Positions 23,213-36,124 of a stretch of DNA of 64,000 nt are shown piece after piece. The notes beneath the pieces were generated by a model, which was not told where the DNA came from, did not search any database, and worked only from the letters and a program-made list of their open reading frames with translations. The stretch is from Ziziphus jujuba. Its lineage: Eukaryota > Streptophyta > Magnoliopsida > Rosales > Rhamnaceae. The stretch is taken from the NCBI RefSeq assembly GCF_031755915.1, contig NC_083387.1, positions 7,136,501-7,200,500 on the forward strand. Direction: 5' to 3'. The position numbers were made by a program, and so were the translations under genes. Numbering within the stretch: position 1 is the first letter of the stretch; each line of letters opens with the position of its first letter.

Positions 23213-25614
23213 ATGGCGAACCTCAGAGCTTCTTCGCGTACTTCACCTCGGAGCTTCTTCTGCTTCTCCTTCAAGTCCTTGGCTTTCACCACGGCACTCG
23301 CCATTCTCATCTTCTTCTCCTTCTCTTGCCTCTTCACTGCTCGCACAGATTCTTCTGATCTCTCTAACTTTGTGAGTGTTGCTCTTTCTCTCCATTTGGA
23401 TCCTTAATTAATTTGCGCTTACGAATTAATTTTTTTATTTTAATTATTTTTTTTTGGGGGAAAAAAGAAGGTAGTTTTTAGTTTGTGAATTTACAGTTTG
23501 ATAAATGTTTCCTTTGTAACGGACCGAGAATTGTTGGAATTTATGCTTTTAATCAACTTGGATCCGTGGGAAGAGCCGTGCTGTAACTAGATCCAAATTT
23601 GTTGATGTGTTTTTATTCATTTGTTTATTTTTTTAACTATAGGAAAAATTTTCCCGGTAAACAAACGAACTTTTTTTTTAAATTTTTTTTAGAAGGAAAT
23701 AATTCAATGTGAATGCGAAAATTGGGTAAATTTCTAGATTTTAGATATGCATTCATGGTCTGAACGGCAATAAACCAAGTTTCTTTGGTGTAATTTGATG
23801 GATTAGGTTTTGAGTACTAGTTCTCTGAGAGTTGGATCCACGAGAAGGACCGTGCTGGCGCTCAAATCGGATCCTCTCAAGCCCCGTCTAGACCAGATCC
23901 GAAAGCAAGCCGACGATCACCGTGCCTTGGCGGTCGCCTACTCTGTCTTTGCGCGAAAGCTCAAGCTTGAGAACTCGAAGCTCGTCAGGATCTTCGCCGA
24001 GCTCTCGCGCAACTACACCGATCTCATGAACAAACCCTCGTATCGCGCACTGCTGGAATCCGACGCGCTCTCCATCGACGAGTCTTTGTTGCGCCAATTC
24101 GAGAAAGAGGTAAAAGAGCGCATCAAAGTCACCAGACAGGTGATTTCCGAAGCCAAAGAATCTTTCGATAATCAGCTCAAAATCCAGAAGCTGAAGGACA
24201 CGATTTTCCAAGTGAATGAGCAATTGACGAAAGCCAAGAAGCAAGGAGCTTTCTCAAGCTTGATTGCTGCGAAATCAATCCCGAAAAGCGTGCATTGCCT
24301 TGCAATGAGGTTGATGGAGGAGCGAATTGCCCACCCTGAAAAGTATGTAGATGAAGGAAAGCCAACCCCGCCTGCTTTTGAAGATCCAAACCTTTATCAT
24401 TATGCTATATTCTCAGATAATGTGATTGCAGCTTCGGTGGTGGTGAATTCTGCTGTGAAGAATGCAAAGGAGCCATGGAAGCATGTTTTCCATGTAGTGA
24501 CGGATAAGATGAATCTTGGAGCAATGCAAGTGATATTCAAACTAAAGGACTATAATGGGTCGCACATTGAAGTGAAGGCGGTGGAGGATTACAAGTTCTT
24601 GAACTCTTCTTACGTGCCAGTGCTCAGGCAGCTTGAATCTGCAAACTTGCAAAAGTTCTACTTTGAGAATAAGCTCGAGAATGCAACCAAGGATACGACC
24701 AATATGAAGTTTAGGAACCCGAAATATCTGTCAATCTTGAACCATCTGAGGTTTTATTTGCCGGAAATGTACCCGAAATTGCATAGGATTCTGTTTTTGG
24801 ATGATGATATAGTGGTCCAGAAGGACTTGACAGGGTTGTGGAAGATTGATATGGATGGAAAGGTGAATGGGGCAGTTGAGACATGTTTTGGTTCATTCCA
24901 TCGGTATGCACAGTACATGAATTTCTCCCATCCTTTGATCAAGGAGAAGTTTAATCCCAAGGCATGTGCATGGGCTTATGGAATGAACTTCTTTGATTTG
25001 GATGCCTGGAGAAGGGAAAAGTGCACAGAACAGTATCATTACTGGCAAAATCTGGTAAGATATAATTTCTTTTCTGAAATTTTTCTAATATTGGTTTTGG
25101 CTTCTATGATGTGATGCATTTGCTATTTAGTAATCAAATTCTGTGGGACTCGTTACACTGCTAGAGAGTAGAAGCTATTTATGGTATCTGAAACAAAATG
25201 GAAAGACTAAAAGTGTTACATTCTTTGATTGCTAGGGTCCCACTCTGCATAGTATACCCCTTTTTTTTTTTTTTTTTTTTTTTTTAACACTGTTTTCACT
25301 GCTAATTAGTAACATATGAATGCTCATCTTAAATGCAGAATGAGAACCGAACCTTGTGGAAACTGGGGACATTGCCACCAGGTTTGATCACATTTTACTC
25401 AACAACAAAGCCATTGGACAAGTCATGGCATGTTCTGGGACTCGGATACAACCCTAGTATTGGCATGGACGAGATTAGAAACGCTGCAGTGGTGCATTTC
25501 AACGGAAATATGAAACCTTGGCTTGATATTGCAATGAATCAGTTCAAGCCACTTTGGACAAAATATGTTGACTATGATTTGGAGTTCGTTCAGGCCTGCA
25601 ATTTCGGTCTTTAA
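23213..25614 (+). CDS. Galacturonosyltransferase of the GAUT8/GAUT9 type, GT8 family
   Basis: Three exons (23213-23371, 23807-25054, 25339-25614) join in phase 0 to 560 residues, the usual length for this clade. Residues about 23-43 form the single membrane anchor of a Golgi type II protein. A coiled-coil stem follows (about 70-210), then the GT8 catalytic domain from about 250. FLDDDIVVQ holds the metal-binding Asp triad (residues 385-387), HYWQNL and LGTLPPGLITFY are family-typical, and HFNGNMKPW (522-530) is the second GT8 signature. Family members transfer galacturonic acid from UDP-GalA onto homogalacturonan during pectin synthesis. The sequence most resembles GAUT8 (QUASIMODO1) and GAUT9; which of the two needs a tree. 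Nothing looks damaged. Confidence 0.93.
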
Positions 25615-26139
25615 AATGATAGAACTAGTTAAAACAATCTAGTTGGAGGATCTGCTCAATGCCTAGTCCAGCAGCTAGTTTTCTTTTTGTGGGTTCCATT
25701 GCTACTTCCTTCACGTTAGACAAGTACACTCTCATCCAGCATAGAAGAAATTTGCGTCAATCCAAGTGTAGCATACTTATTTCGTATATTAATTATAGGT
25801 TTCTCTTCAACGTGTCTATATGGGTTAAATTCATTTTGAACATGTTAATCATTAAGATATATTGATGGAAATCTACAGAAAAAAGGTGTTTTAAGCTATC
25901 TTTTGCTTTTTGTGACACCTTGAGACTTCAGAGAACTTATGTTTTATTTCCACGCATATAATATAAGTCAAGTAACAAGCATAGCTGATGGTATTCGTGA
26001 TACGATTTTTGTTGTTTGATTGCTGAATATGCAATCTAAAAGTTTGTATAACTATGGCTTTCGGTCTGTCCCCCTGGTAGAGTGTCATGATCACCCATAT
26101 GAGCAATCCAAGGGATCTATAATTGTTTTTTGTTTTGAA
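25615..26139. other. GAUT 3' flank
   Basis: Probable 3' untranslated region and downstream spacer of the GAUT gene. No other gene or repeat is recognised before the tandem unit that begins near 26140. Confidence 0.5.
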
Positions 26140-26167
26140 CCCTCGTGAATTTGGATCCCCTCTTTCT

Positions 26168-26207
<40 letters not shown>

Positions 26208-26330
26208 TAATTTTATGTTATTAATCGGGATCCTTTCAATTTTTGATAAAGGGAAGATTCAAAATAGCTTTGTTGATTTATGAAGCCCTCGTGAATTTGG
26301 ATCCCCTCTTTCTTTCTATCTATCTATATC

Positions 26331-26342
<12 letters not shown>
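26140..26342. repeat. Left part of a tandem unit with internal TA microsatellite, insertion target
   Basis: A unit running from CCTCGTGAATTTGGATCCCC through TTTCTTTCTAT, a TA run, TTATTAATCGGGATCC and on to GATTTATGAAG occurs completely here (26140-26283). Its first half then repeats (26284-26342). The missing second half and a further unit lie beyond the viral insertion at 48187-48395. The pararetrovirus therefore sits inside the TA run of the second unit. AG and TG microsatellites (26343-26379) mark the junction. Confidence 0.75.
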
Positions 26343-26369
<27 letters not shown>

Positions 26370-27969
26370 TGTGTGTGTTCTTATACAAGAATTAGAACAC
26401 AAATTACATAAATTAAAATTAGAAAATGAAATCAAAAATCTTAAATTAAAATCAATTCATAACAATGGACAGGTTAGTCAACCTTGTTACAGTGATGAAA
26501 AGATTCAATCAATTACCTATAGCTTCATATTTTATAGATCACCAATTAAATACACTAAATAAACCATACAAATCCAATTGGAAACAATTAGATAAATAAA
26601 TGATGTCTGCTAAAAATCATGAAAAACTAATGAATAGACAATCCCACACTAGAAATCAGAAAGAACACATCTGGCAAAGCTGGAAACATTTAATGTTACA
26701 AGTCCAATCTGATATACAATTTTTTTGACTTTTTTGAAAAGTATTATGACGAATTAAAAGATTTAAAAACATTAACTAAAGAAATATGGATTAAATCAGA
26801 TCAATCAATAGTTCTATCGAGTCATCCTCCAGTTGAAAAAATAATCATTCCTCATTTAAATAGCCAAATCATAGCTTCACCATTTAAAACATTTATCATG
26901 AAAGCAAAGATTTAATTAATGAACTTAGAAAGGTTATTGAACAAAATAATTACACAAATCAAAGTATTATTACAGTAGGCAAACAACTAGATAAAATAGA
27001 AACCAAAATTAATAACTCCTCCAAAAAGGACAATCAACCACAACCCCTCATAAAATTTTCAGATATTACAAAAATTTCAACCCTTCCAACCAAAACAAAT
27101 CAACTCAGTCAACTCTTAAAAGAATTACAATTAAAAGTTTCAACGTCCAAAAATGAAGCCTCCTCTTCCAATCTCACTACTATTAACAATCACTCTTCCT
27201 CTGATTCCGAATCCAATCAATCTTCAACACCTAATCACCTTCATAGGCTTAAAAATCAAAACCCAAGATTTAATAACTTTAAACAATGGAATAATAAACC
27301 ATTATCTCCCGAATTTCAAGAATCAAATCACAGAAATCAATTCTCTATCAATTCCGATAAATTATATGAATGGAATATCGATGGATTAAAAGAATAAGAA
27401 ATATTAAACAAATTACATCATATGTCAATGGTTGCTAATAGATATTTTACCAATCAAAACCTTCCACAACCAGAAATTGTTGAATTATTAGTTACAGGCC
27501 TTACCGGTACATTGCATTACTAGTGGGAAAAACATTTAACAGATCAATCTAAATCGGAAATCATTTACGCCACTAAATTAGATGAAGAAGGATTTCCAAT
27601 ATTTAATGAAACCATAGGTCAAGGTGTCACAGATGGAGTCAATATCTTGTTAGCCACAATAATTAGACATTTTATAGGCACCCCCACTCTTGTAACAGAA
27701 AGAATACATAGTCAATTAACAAATTTACATTATCCAACTCTTAGTGATTTCGAATGGTATGTGCAAACATTTACCACCTGAATTAAGATGAGAGATGACA
27801 GTAATCAACCTTTTTGGAAAGAAAAATCCATTAATGGATTACCCTAATTATTTACTCGAAAAATCAGAAATGTCTTAAGTAATAATAGTAGTCACATAAT
27901 TATGATTCATTAACTTATGACGACATAGTCTCAATAGTAAAAAAAGAAGGACTAAAAACGTGTACTGAT

Positions 27970-28737
27970 ATGAAAATAAAAAATCAATTAAATAATGATA
28001 AAATAAAAACTAAGTATGAATTAGGAAACTTTTATCAACAATATGATCTATCTTCAATAGCACCCTCTAGGAGAAATAAAATCAAAGAAAAATCAAATAG
28101 AATACATTTCCGAAACAATAAATATTCTATCAATAAAGCCTATTACAAAACCAGTAAATTCAATAAATCCAATCCTGATAAATTTTACAAATCAAATAAA
28201 CATAGAAAAGATTCAAAAGATAAAACTAAAATCAAATGTTTTAAATGTAATAAATTTGGTCATTTTGCTAATGAATGTAAAGTTAAGCAAACAATCAAAC
28301 AAATAGAGATTCCAGAATATCAAACACAAAATTTAATCAATGTCTTAGGAATTCACAACACAGATAGTGAATATAGTGAAAACAACATATGCACTGAATC
28401 AAGTTCTGATGAATCCAATAATCATTCTGCATCACCTAGTAACATAGATAATCCTAATATCACTTTAGGATGTTTAGATGCTTGTTGTCTTGATAATCAC
28501 TGCAATAAATCAATTAATGTCTTAACTAATTCTACTGAAGAAGAAGATATAATATTAGAATTACTTAGCAAACTAAATAATCCAGATGAACGAATAGAAT
28601 ACATGAAAAAATACAAAAAGATCATAACTGCTAATACCCAAGAAACCAATCAACTTAATAAAAGTACTCAAAAAATCTGTTTAACAGAAGCCTTACAAAC
28701 ATTTAATAAATCTAAAACTAAACAAATAACTGTCTAA
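27970..28737 (+). pseudogene. Coat-protein/zinc-knuckle segment of the plus-arm viral copy
   Basis: The longest open piece of this copy, 255 residues. It is Lys/Asn-rich at first, then has a CX2CX4HX4C zinc knuckle at 28237-28278, then an acidic Ser/Asp/Glu stretch with a CLDACCLDNHC cysteine cluster. This layout is typical of the nucleic-acid-binding end of Caulimoviridae capsid proteins. A stop at 28735-28737 separates it from the protease. Confidence 0.75.
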
Positions 28738-29559
28738 GATTTATAAGTGGAAATCAAAACAATTAAGTCTGAGATTAAAGAATTAAAATTAGAAAACCAC
28801 TTAATCAAACACCAATTACATTTATCCAAGAACATCCTAAAAAACTTATTCATAATGAACATAATCAAATAGTAGATGACTCTCTCGCACAAGAAGAAGG
28901 ATCTTTGCATGAAAATTGTTTAGCTTCAATTCACAAAATCAAGTTTAGAAAATGGCATATACAAATTACAATAATCATTAAAGATTTTCAATTCACCACA
29001 ATTACATTTTTAGATTCAGGTGCAGATTTAAATTGTGTTTAAGAAGGTTTTATACCTAGTAAATATTATACTAAAACCAAAGAAAAATTAAATTCTGGTA
29101 ATGGAAGCAAAATGGATTTACAATATGCAATCAATCACGCACATATTTGTCATAATAAAATTAGTTTCAAAATATCATTTGCCCTTGTTAAAAACATGAC
29201 AGATCAAGTAATTTTAGGTATTCCATTTCTTTCTTTATTATATCCATTCACCACCGAAAATGATGGAATAATTAGCCACCATTTAGGAAAAAAAAGTTAA
29301 ATTTGAATTTATCCATAAATCACATTATATTCAAACATTAAAAGAAGATTCAATTTCAAAAACAATTAATAGCATTCAAAATAAAACTAAACACTTACAT
29401 TTCCTACAAGAAGAAATTAAATATAAACAGATAGAAAATCAATTGTCTAACTCTTATCTCCAAAACAAAATCACAGATATTCAACACCAATTAACCAAAG
29501 AAATTTGTGTCGAAATACCTAATGTTTTTTGGCATAGGGCAAAATACCTAGTTAAGCTT

Positions 29560-30110
29560 CCTTATGAAAAAGATTTTGACGAATGAAATATTCCAACTAG
29601 GGCTCGAGCAATTCAAATGAATCAAGAATTAATGGAATATTGTAAAATCAAAATTCAAGAACTCCTCGATAAAAAAATAATTCGTACTAGTGAATCTCCT
29701 TGGTCTTGTTCAGCCTTTTACGTTCAGAAAAATGCTGAATTAGAACGAGAATCCCCTCGACTAGTAATTAATTATAAACCCTTAAATAAATGCCTACAAT
29801 GGATTAGATATCCTATTCCTAATAAGAAATATTTAATCAATCGACTTAATCAAGTCATCTCAAAATTTAACATAAAATCAGGCTTCTAGCAAATAGAAAT
29901 TAGTGAAAAAGATCGATACAAAACTGCATTTGTAATTCCATTTGGTCATTATGAATGGAATGTAATGCCCTTTGGCCTAAAAAATGCCCCCAGTGAATTC
30001 CAAAGAATGATGAATGATATCTTTAATAATTACAGTCATTTAACAATTGTTTATCTAGATAATGTCCTAGTTTATTCCCAATCCATTGATCAACATTGGA
30101 AACACCTCGA
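29560..30110 (+). pseudogene. Reverse transcriptase segment of the plus-arm viral copy
   Basis: Translation shows the hallmark order of a Caulimoviridae reverse transcriptase: SPWSCSAFYV, PRLVINYKPLN, RYPIPNK, FGHYEWNVMPFGLKNAPSEFQ and then the active-site region. A TGA (29584-29586), a Trp-to-stop change (29887-29889) and an Asp-to-Asn change in the YIDD motif (30052-30063) inactivate it. The frame shifts near 30110. Confidence 0.85.
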
Positions 30111-30502
30111 ATGCTTTTAGATATTGTCAAAAAACATGGCTTAATTGTTTTTGCTCCCAAATTAAAGTTCTTTCAAGCCAAAATTCGGTTTTTAGGCTTC
30201 AATATTCACCAATCCCAGATTACTCCAATCACCAACGATTTTTAGGATCATTAAATAATAACTTACGACTTAAACGTAAACGTTTGTTTGACAGATTAAA
30301 ATCTGAACCTCCACCTTGGTCTTTAATTCACACCAAGCTTGTCCAAGAAATCAAAACACATGTTAAGACTCTGCCTTGTCTTGGCATTCCTTGACCTGAT
30401 TTATTCAAAATTGTTCAAACTGATGCCTCTGAAATTGTCTTTGGAGGAATTTTACTTCAAAAAATCACACTAGATTCCCCAGAACAAATAGTCCTTTCTT
30501 TG

Positions 30503-31045
30503 TTACATTTGTAGTTGGTATCCAAAAACCTTATTCGGGGTCAATGGCTCCAGCTTGACCTTCTTACCTTTAAATATAAAAACAATACAATTCTCTTGAC
30601 CATAATGAGTAACATCTTTATCAAATTGCCATGGTCTACCTAATAGAATATGTCCGGCATGCATGGGCACAACATCACAAAAAACAACATCCATATATTT
30701 ATCTATGCTAAATTTTACTTTGGCTTGTTTATTCACTTTCATCTCACTACTATAATTAAACCATTGTACTCTATAAGGTTCTGGATGTTTAATAATTGTT
30801 AAGCCTAATTTATCTACCATAATATTACTAATTACATTTGTACGACTCTCACTATCAATTATCATACTATAAATCTTACCTTGAATTTCACATCGGGTAT
30901 GGAAGATGTTCTCTCTTTGAATTTGGTCCTCATCTTTATATATGGTTAGAACCCTCCTTGCTACTAAACTTAAATCAGCCCTACATGCCTATCATCTCCA
31001 ACTTCTTCACCATCAATTTCGGTTTTAGCATCACTTTCTTCACTT
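30503..31045 (-). pseudogene. Ty3/gypsy aspartic protease fragment
   Basis: Reads ENIFHTRC, then IIDSESRTNVIS where active elements have a DGG or DSG core, then HILLGRPWQFD and LEPLTP. This is the Ty3/gypsy retropepsin fold order. The catalytic Gly is replaced (DSE). The frame ends at the junction with the viral copy. Confidence 0.75.
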
Positions 31046-31098
31046 TCATATTCTAGTTCGCCATTACCTTTCAGCACCATAATCCTCCTATTCGGGTA

Positions 31099-32670
31099 TT
31101 AACTAGCAATGTGTCCTCTTTCTTGGCATTTAAAACACACAACATCATGAGTTCTAGAAGGTTTAGGATAAGATTTTACCTCATTCTTTGGTGCTTGAAC
31201 AGATTCGGCTTTGGACTCCCTTTTTGGCCGATTTGAACTTTCTTCACCTAGTTTCGGTATTGGCTTTGAATCATAAACGGGATTGCTTCTCCAAGCACTT
31301 GGATTTGACCTCCCGCTATTTGTAACTCCTCCAAACCATGAGCTTACACCCCTCCTCTTGAATTGATGTTCTAATTTAATAGCCACATGCAACATCTCCT
31401 CCAATTCCACATATTGTTGCAATTCTAGTTGATTGGCTATCTCACGATTCAAACCACCAAGGAACCTTGCCATGGTTTCTTCTCTATCTTCATTCATACT
31501 TAACGTCATCATAAGCATCTCCATCTCTTTGTAATAATCCTCTATGGACCTAGTTCCTTGAGATAAAGATTGAAGTTCTTGATGCAGCAACCTATGATAG
31601 TGTGATGGTATGAACCACTTCCTCATGGCTCCTTTCATTTGTCACCATGTAGTGACCAAATCATCACCAACTCTCCTTTGGGTATTTTGCTCATTGGTCC
31701 ACCATTGGAGTGCATAATGACCAAATTCCATTGCTGCCAATTTAACTTTCTTGACCTCCGAATAATTGTGACAATAAAAAATTATCTCCATACGTTCCTT
31801 CCATTCCAAGTAAGCCTCCAGATCACTTTTCTCTATGAAAGGTGGTATGTTTACCTTGATGTTGCCAAGATCATCATCTACCTCCTCTCTACTATGCCTC
31901 CCACAGCCTAGCCTCTCTTGGACAGCAAATGTTTCATCGATTCCTTCCTCAAAATCATCTCCAAAATATTCCTCTTCAAACTCCTCTTTAGGTCATCCCT
32001 GGCCTCCTCGACCTCGACCTCGACCTCGACCTCCATGGAACTCTTACCTCAAATTTGGTCCACCATAAGATGTTTCTATTCTATCCATCCTTTGATTTAT
32101 GTGGTCAAATTGAGCATTCATTCGCTGCAATTGTTCCAAGACAGCCCTCATGTCCGTTTGCTCACCACTCCCAATAGCGTGGGTGTGAAGTCCCACATCG
32201 GTTGGAAATGGGAACGAAACATGCCTTATAAGGTGGTGCGGATACATTTTTCGTACAATACATTTTGATAAAACCTTGAGGGCTGGGTTGTAAGAGGATT
32301 TCCCAGGCCCAAAGAGGATAATATCATATGTGGGTGGTCTGGGCTGTTACAGTTGGTATCAGAGCCAGTACTTGAATCGGTGTGCCAGCGAGGACGCTGG
32401 GCCCCAAGGGGGGAGGATTATGAAGTCCCACATCGGTTGGAAAAGGGAACGAAGCACGCCTTATAAGTTGGTACGGATACCTTTCCCATACGATGCATTT
32501 TGACAAAACCTTGAGGGCTGGATTATAAGAGGATTCCCCAGACCCAAAGAGGATAATATCGCATGTGGGTGGTCTGGGCTGTTACAGCATGAATCACCAT
32601 GGAATCCTACGAATTCTTCTTCATTGATTCTTAGTGGTGGATCTCCTCTCCTTAACCTTGAATCAGCCAT
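31099..32670 (-). pseudogene. Ty3/gypsy gag, split by a TRIM insertion
   Basis: Starts at 32670 (MADSRLRRGDPPLR), is interrupted by the TRIM at 32186-32586, and resumes with EQLQRMNAQFDHINQRMDRIE. It continues with the retrotransposon gag core (SLSQGTRSIEDYYKEME, MARFLGGLNREIANQLEL) and a zinc knuckle (CFKCQERGHIAS) that stops at 31099-31101 in a codon expected to be Gln. Further stops lie near 31640. Confidence 0.8.
32186..32586 (+). mobile_element. Complete TRIM (terminal-repeat retrotransposon in miniature), 401 bp
   Basis: Two 166-bp terminal repeats (32186-32351 and 32421-32586) both run from TGAAGTCCCACATCGG to GGGCTGTTACA. Directly after the first is a tRNA-Met primer-binding site, TGGTATCAGAGCC (32354-32366). 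Directly before the second is a polypurine tract, AAGGGGGGAGGA (32407-32418). The internal part is only 69 bp and encodes nothing. It lies within gag of the gypsy element in opposite orientation. The target duplication is imperfect (GGGTG at 32181-32185 versus GCATG at 32587-32591). The repeats differ at several sites, so it is not very recent. Confidence 0.92.
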
Positions 32671-33789
32671 GTTAGTATAAATAATGCAAAATGAAATAAA
32701 TTCTCACCAAATATCACTCCCTCACGTGTTTCACTCAATCAATGTCTCGACACTCGTGTTTTCACACTAGTTTTAACTTTTATCCTTTTTAAGCTCACAT
32801 ACTTTTGCCTTTTTTCACTCAATGAATTATCTCAAAGTTCTAATTAAAACACCCACAAAACAACAATTAGGTCACAAGTATGTTTTAACTAAACTTATCA
32901 ATCAAAGGGTAGCGAAAAGCAAGTAATACCGAAGGAATTTAACAAAACCTAATTTTCGGCTTTCTAGGCAAAATTGAGCAAAATACTAAGGAAAATTTTG
33001 GAATTTTTAAGAACTGGACCAGATGGTAAGTAAGTAAAGAGTCAAGAATAAAAATTTAGAAAAGAATTCCAAACACGAACAAGAATCAATTCGAACAAAA
33101 ATATAGAATAGTGTTGGTTGTTGTCCTTGTAATTCAAGTTTTGTATCAAATCCTTCAACTAATTTTAATCCAAATAATTTAAACACCCAATAATTCAAAT
33201 ATCCAGCACAAAAATAATTCTCCAACAACTCAAAATATTGAATAAATAATCAATTAAACAGCAGTTCCAATAATTTCCAGCAAACAAATCAAACTCCAAC
33301 AAACTGAATTTTTTTTTTATTCGGCTTTTTCTTCTTCCTTGTTTTTTTTTTTTCACTCACAGGATATAAAACAACTGCAGTAGCAAGAGTCAACACCTAA
33401 ATTGCAATTCCAACACTAAATAATCACCAAACCCGTGACCTCCAACAATATACAAAAGTGCAATTTTTTTTTTTATTTGTTAGGCTTTTCTTTCTTTTTT
33501 TTTTTTTTTTAATATATGAATGCAAATATTTAAGACTAAAATAGAAAATAAAAATCAACAAAAACCAAAATTAACAAGAACAATGATGAAAAACAACCAA
33601 CAAACTAGGAAACAAAAATACGGTAAAACTAGAAAATCCTAATTCAATTAGGAATGAATTTTTATTTTTTTTTTAAAAGGATGCAAAACGTGTATGATGA
33701 TAGAAGCAACCTTAACCTAATGTCAAAATTGTATAATAAGACAAACAAAAAAAATAAATCAAATAAAGATAGATCAAACTTGAACGAAA

Positions 33790-33805
33790 TTCGACTCTGA
33801 TACCA
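33790..33805 (-). other. tRNA-Met primer-binding site of the gypsy-like element
   Basis: On the minus strand this reads TGGTATCAGAGTCGAA, two bases (TT) after the end of LTR A. It is complementary to the 3' end of initiator Met-tRNA, the usual primer of plant LTR retrotransposons. Confidence 0.85.
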
Positions 33806-33807
33806 AA

Positions 33808-34948
33808 TGATATGAACCTAGGACGACCTGCTCCTAAATCCATATTATATTAGCCCAAATCTAATTATATTCAAGTTCTAATGATCACCTTAACCTCTAA
33901 CCAACCTGTGATTAGAAACCTTGGTATATAATGAAGATGCTACAATAGGTGATGGAAGGCCTATCGATAAGTCAAACTAAAACACTCATTCACTAATGGT
34001 GCTTTAGGTGTTTAAAAGAATAAAGAGAATTCAATCTCACAAATAATTTTCTGTATAAAATACAAGCTTGATTTCTCATTGAAAATAAACCTTTAAATAG
34101 GCTAAGATTACAAAGCAAAAGCCCTAAAAAATTAATTCAAAACTGGATACAAAGTGTTGAGAAAAAGAAAGTAGAGAAAAGGAAAGTGCCTAATTTTTCT
34201 TAGTTTCCTAAACTAATTTGGATTAATTAATTCCTTTATTTTGAATTAGGAATTAATTACTTTACAATTGAAATACTAAAATAATAACTTTCCTAAACTT
34301 ATTTGTCCAGAAAATAAATAAATAAAAATCAAAGTAAAAGACTAATTTCCTAAAATGAAAAGTCAAAATCAAATTAGGAAACTAGTTGACTTGTTTGACT
34401 ACTAAGTTTTTTTTTTTAACCAATCTCCAGCTTGTTTGGGCTCCAAATCAGCTACCATATGCGATGTAGGATGCCAAATATGATTAATAATGATTCCCAC
34501 ACATTGCCCCTTGATTGGAATAAGTCAAACAATAAGAAAAGTCAAAGCCGACGGTAAAACAGCACATTTTCGACCAAATTGAGAAGCTGTCCGTACAATT
34601 CCTTTTTAGATGCTTTTGATTCTGCATTGGCTGGATTCCATGTCCTCTTAATGATATTCATTGATTTCATGAGGTGTTAGAACCATCACTTGCTGCCCGG
34701 AGTCCAAATTTGCACGAAAATGGCTACCCGGGTCCGTATTGGTCTCCACCACTTGGAGGATTAAAACGGGTCTTGTATCTTCAGGTATTGTCATGCCTTC
34801 TTGAGATTGAATCACTCCATGAATAAAGCAAGCCAAGTTGTCCTCAAATCTCTTAACTTGTACCCTAGTGATTGGCCCCATCTTCATTTGTATAGGACCT
34901 GTACCCCAACGGGTAGTTGGTTGAACGGGCACGGACGGATTCATATCA
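33808..34948 (-). repeat. LTR A of the gypsy-like element
   Basis: 1141 bp, bounded by TGATATGAA and TTCATATCA, so the ends are TG and CA with a nine-base inverted repeat. It abuts the primer-binding site on one side and a TTAAA link to LTR B on the other. It is an alignable but diverged copy of LTR B. Confidence 0.85.
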
Positions 34949-34953
34949 TTAAA

Positions 34954-36083
34954 TGATACGAACCTATGATGACATGCTCCTAAATCTGTATTATATTAGC
35001 CCGGATCTAATTTTGTTCAAGTTCTAATGGTTACATTGACCCCTAACCAACCTGTGATTAGAAACATTGGTATATAATGAAGACGCCACAATAGTTGATG
35101 GAAGTCCTATTGACAAGTCAAACTAAAATACCCACTTTCTAATGGTGTTTTAGGTGTTCAAAAGAATAAGGAGAAATTCAATCTCACAAAATAAATTCTG
35201 AATATTATTAATGGTGTTTTCTTCCTAAAAAACAAGCCCTTATATAGGTTAAAGGAAACAAAATAAAACCCAAAAAACAAAAGAGAAATACCTGCCATAC
35301 ATGTGGTTTCCTATAGTGGCCGAATTTCTCACTTCTTTCCTAATCTAACTTGGATTAATTAATTTCTTTATTTTGAATTAGGAATTAATTAATTTACAAT
35401 GAAAATAATAAAATAATAAATTTTCTAAACTTATTTGTCCAGAAAATAAATAAAGAAAAACCAAATAGTAATGGTAATTTCCTAAAATAAAAAGTAGAAT
35501 CAAATTAGGAAACTACTAACTTTTTTTTTGACTAAGTTAACTTTGACCCGTTTTTGACCAATTTAAGCTCCAAATCAGTTTCAATATGCTTTTTAGGATG
35601 CCAAATAAGCTGATCATGAATTCCCACACGTTGTCCTTGCTTGGAAGAAAGAGAAAAAGCCAACTCAGCAAAATACAATAAAGTCAGCACAAAATACGGT
35701 AAAAACCAGCCAAACTTTATGCCATGCGCACAAGCCCTTTTTGTGTACCTTTGAAACTGCCTTGGCTTGATTCCATGGCCTCTTAGACATATGTATTGAA
35801 TCCATGAAGCATTGGACTCATTTCATGCTGCTCGAACGCCTTAAAAGTACCAAAACCGCTATCCGGGCCCGTATTGGCTTCCACCACTTGTATGCTCAAA
35901 ACAGGTCTTGGTTCTTTGGGTATGGACAAGTGCTCTTAAGAATGACTTACTCCCTGGATAAAGGCAGCAAGGTTATTCCTAAACCACTTACCTTGAGCCT
36001 TAGTGATCATCCCGGTTTTCATCCGTATCGGGTCGGTACCCCTGCGGGTTGTCGATTGTGCAGGCATGGGCAGATTCACATCA
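34954..36083 (-). repeat. LTR B of the gypsy-like element
   Basis: 1130 bp, bounded by TGATACGAA and TTCACATCA, homologous along its length to LTR A. Its outer end joins pararetrovirus sequence at 36084 (CTTCTTCTCAATT). Confidence 0.85.
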
Positions 36084-36124
36084 CTTCTTCTCAATTAAAT
36101 TATAGTACTATTAAAAAATAAATT

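Larger units (their letters stand above)
30511..36083 (-). mobile_element. Truncated Ty3/gypsy-like LTR retrotransposon with two adjacent LTRs
   Basis: Inserted into the RNase H region of the plus-arm viral copy and read on the minus strand. From its 5' side: LTR B (34954-36083), a 5-bp link, LTR A (33808-34948), a tRNA-Met primer-binding site (33790-33805), a non-coding leader (32671-33789), gag (32670 down to 31099, interrupted by a TRIM) and the start of a protease (30511-31045). There the element stops, so reverse transcriptase, integrase and the far LTR are missing. The left junction with viral sequence falls within 30492-30510. Gag and protease style fit Ty3/gypsy; no lineage is assigned. 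Confidence 0.8.

Noticed and set aside
26333..26379. CRISPR-like or satellite array at the TA/AG/TG repeats
   Set aside because: These are ordinary dinucleotide microsatellites without spacers, in a plant genome.
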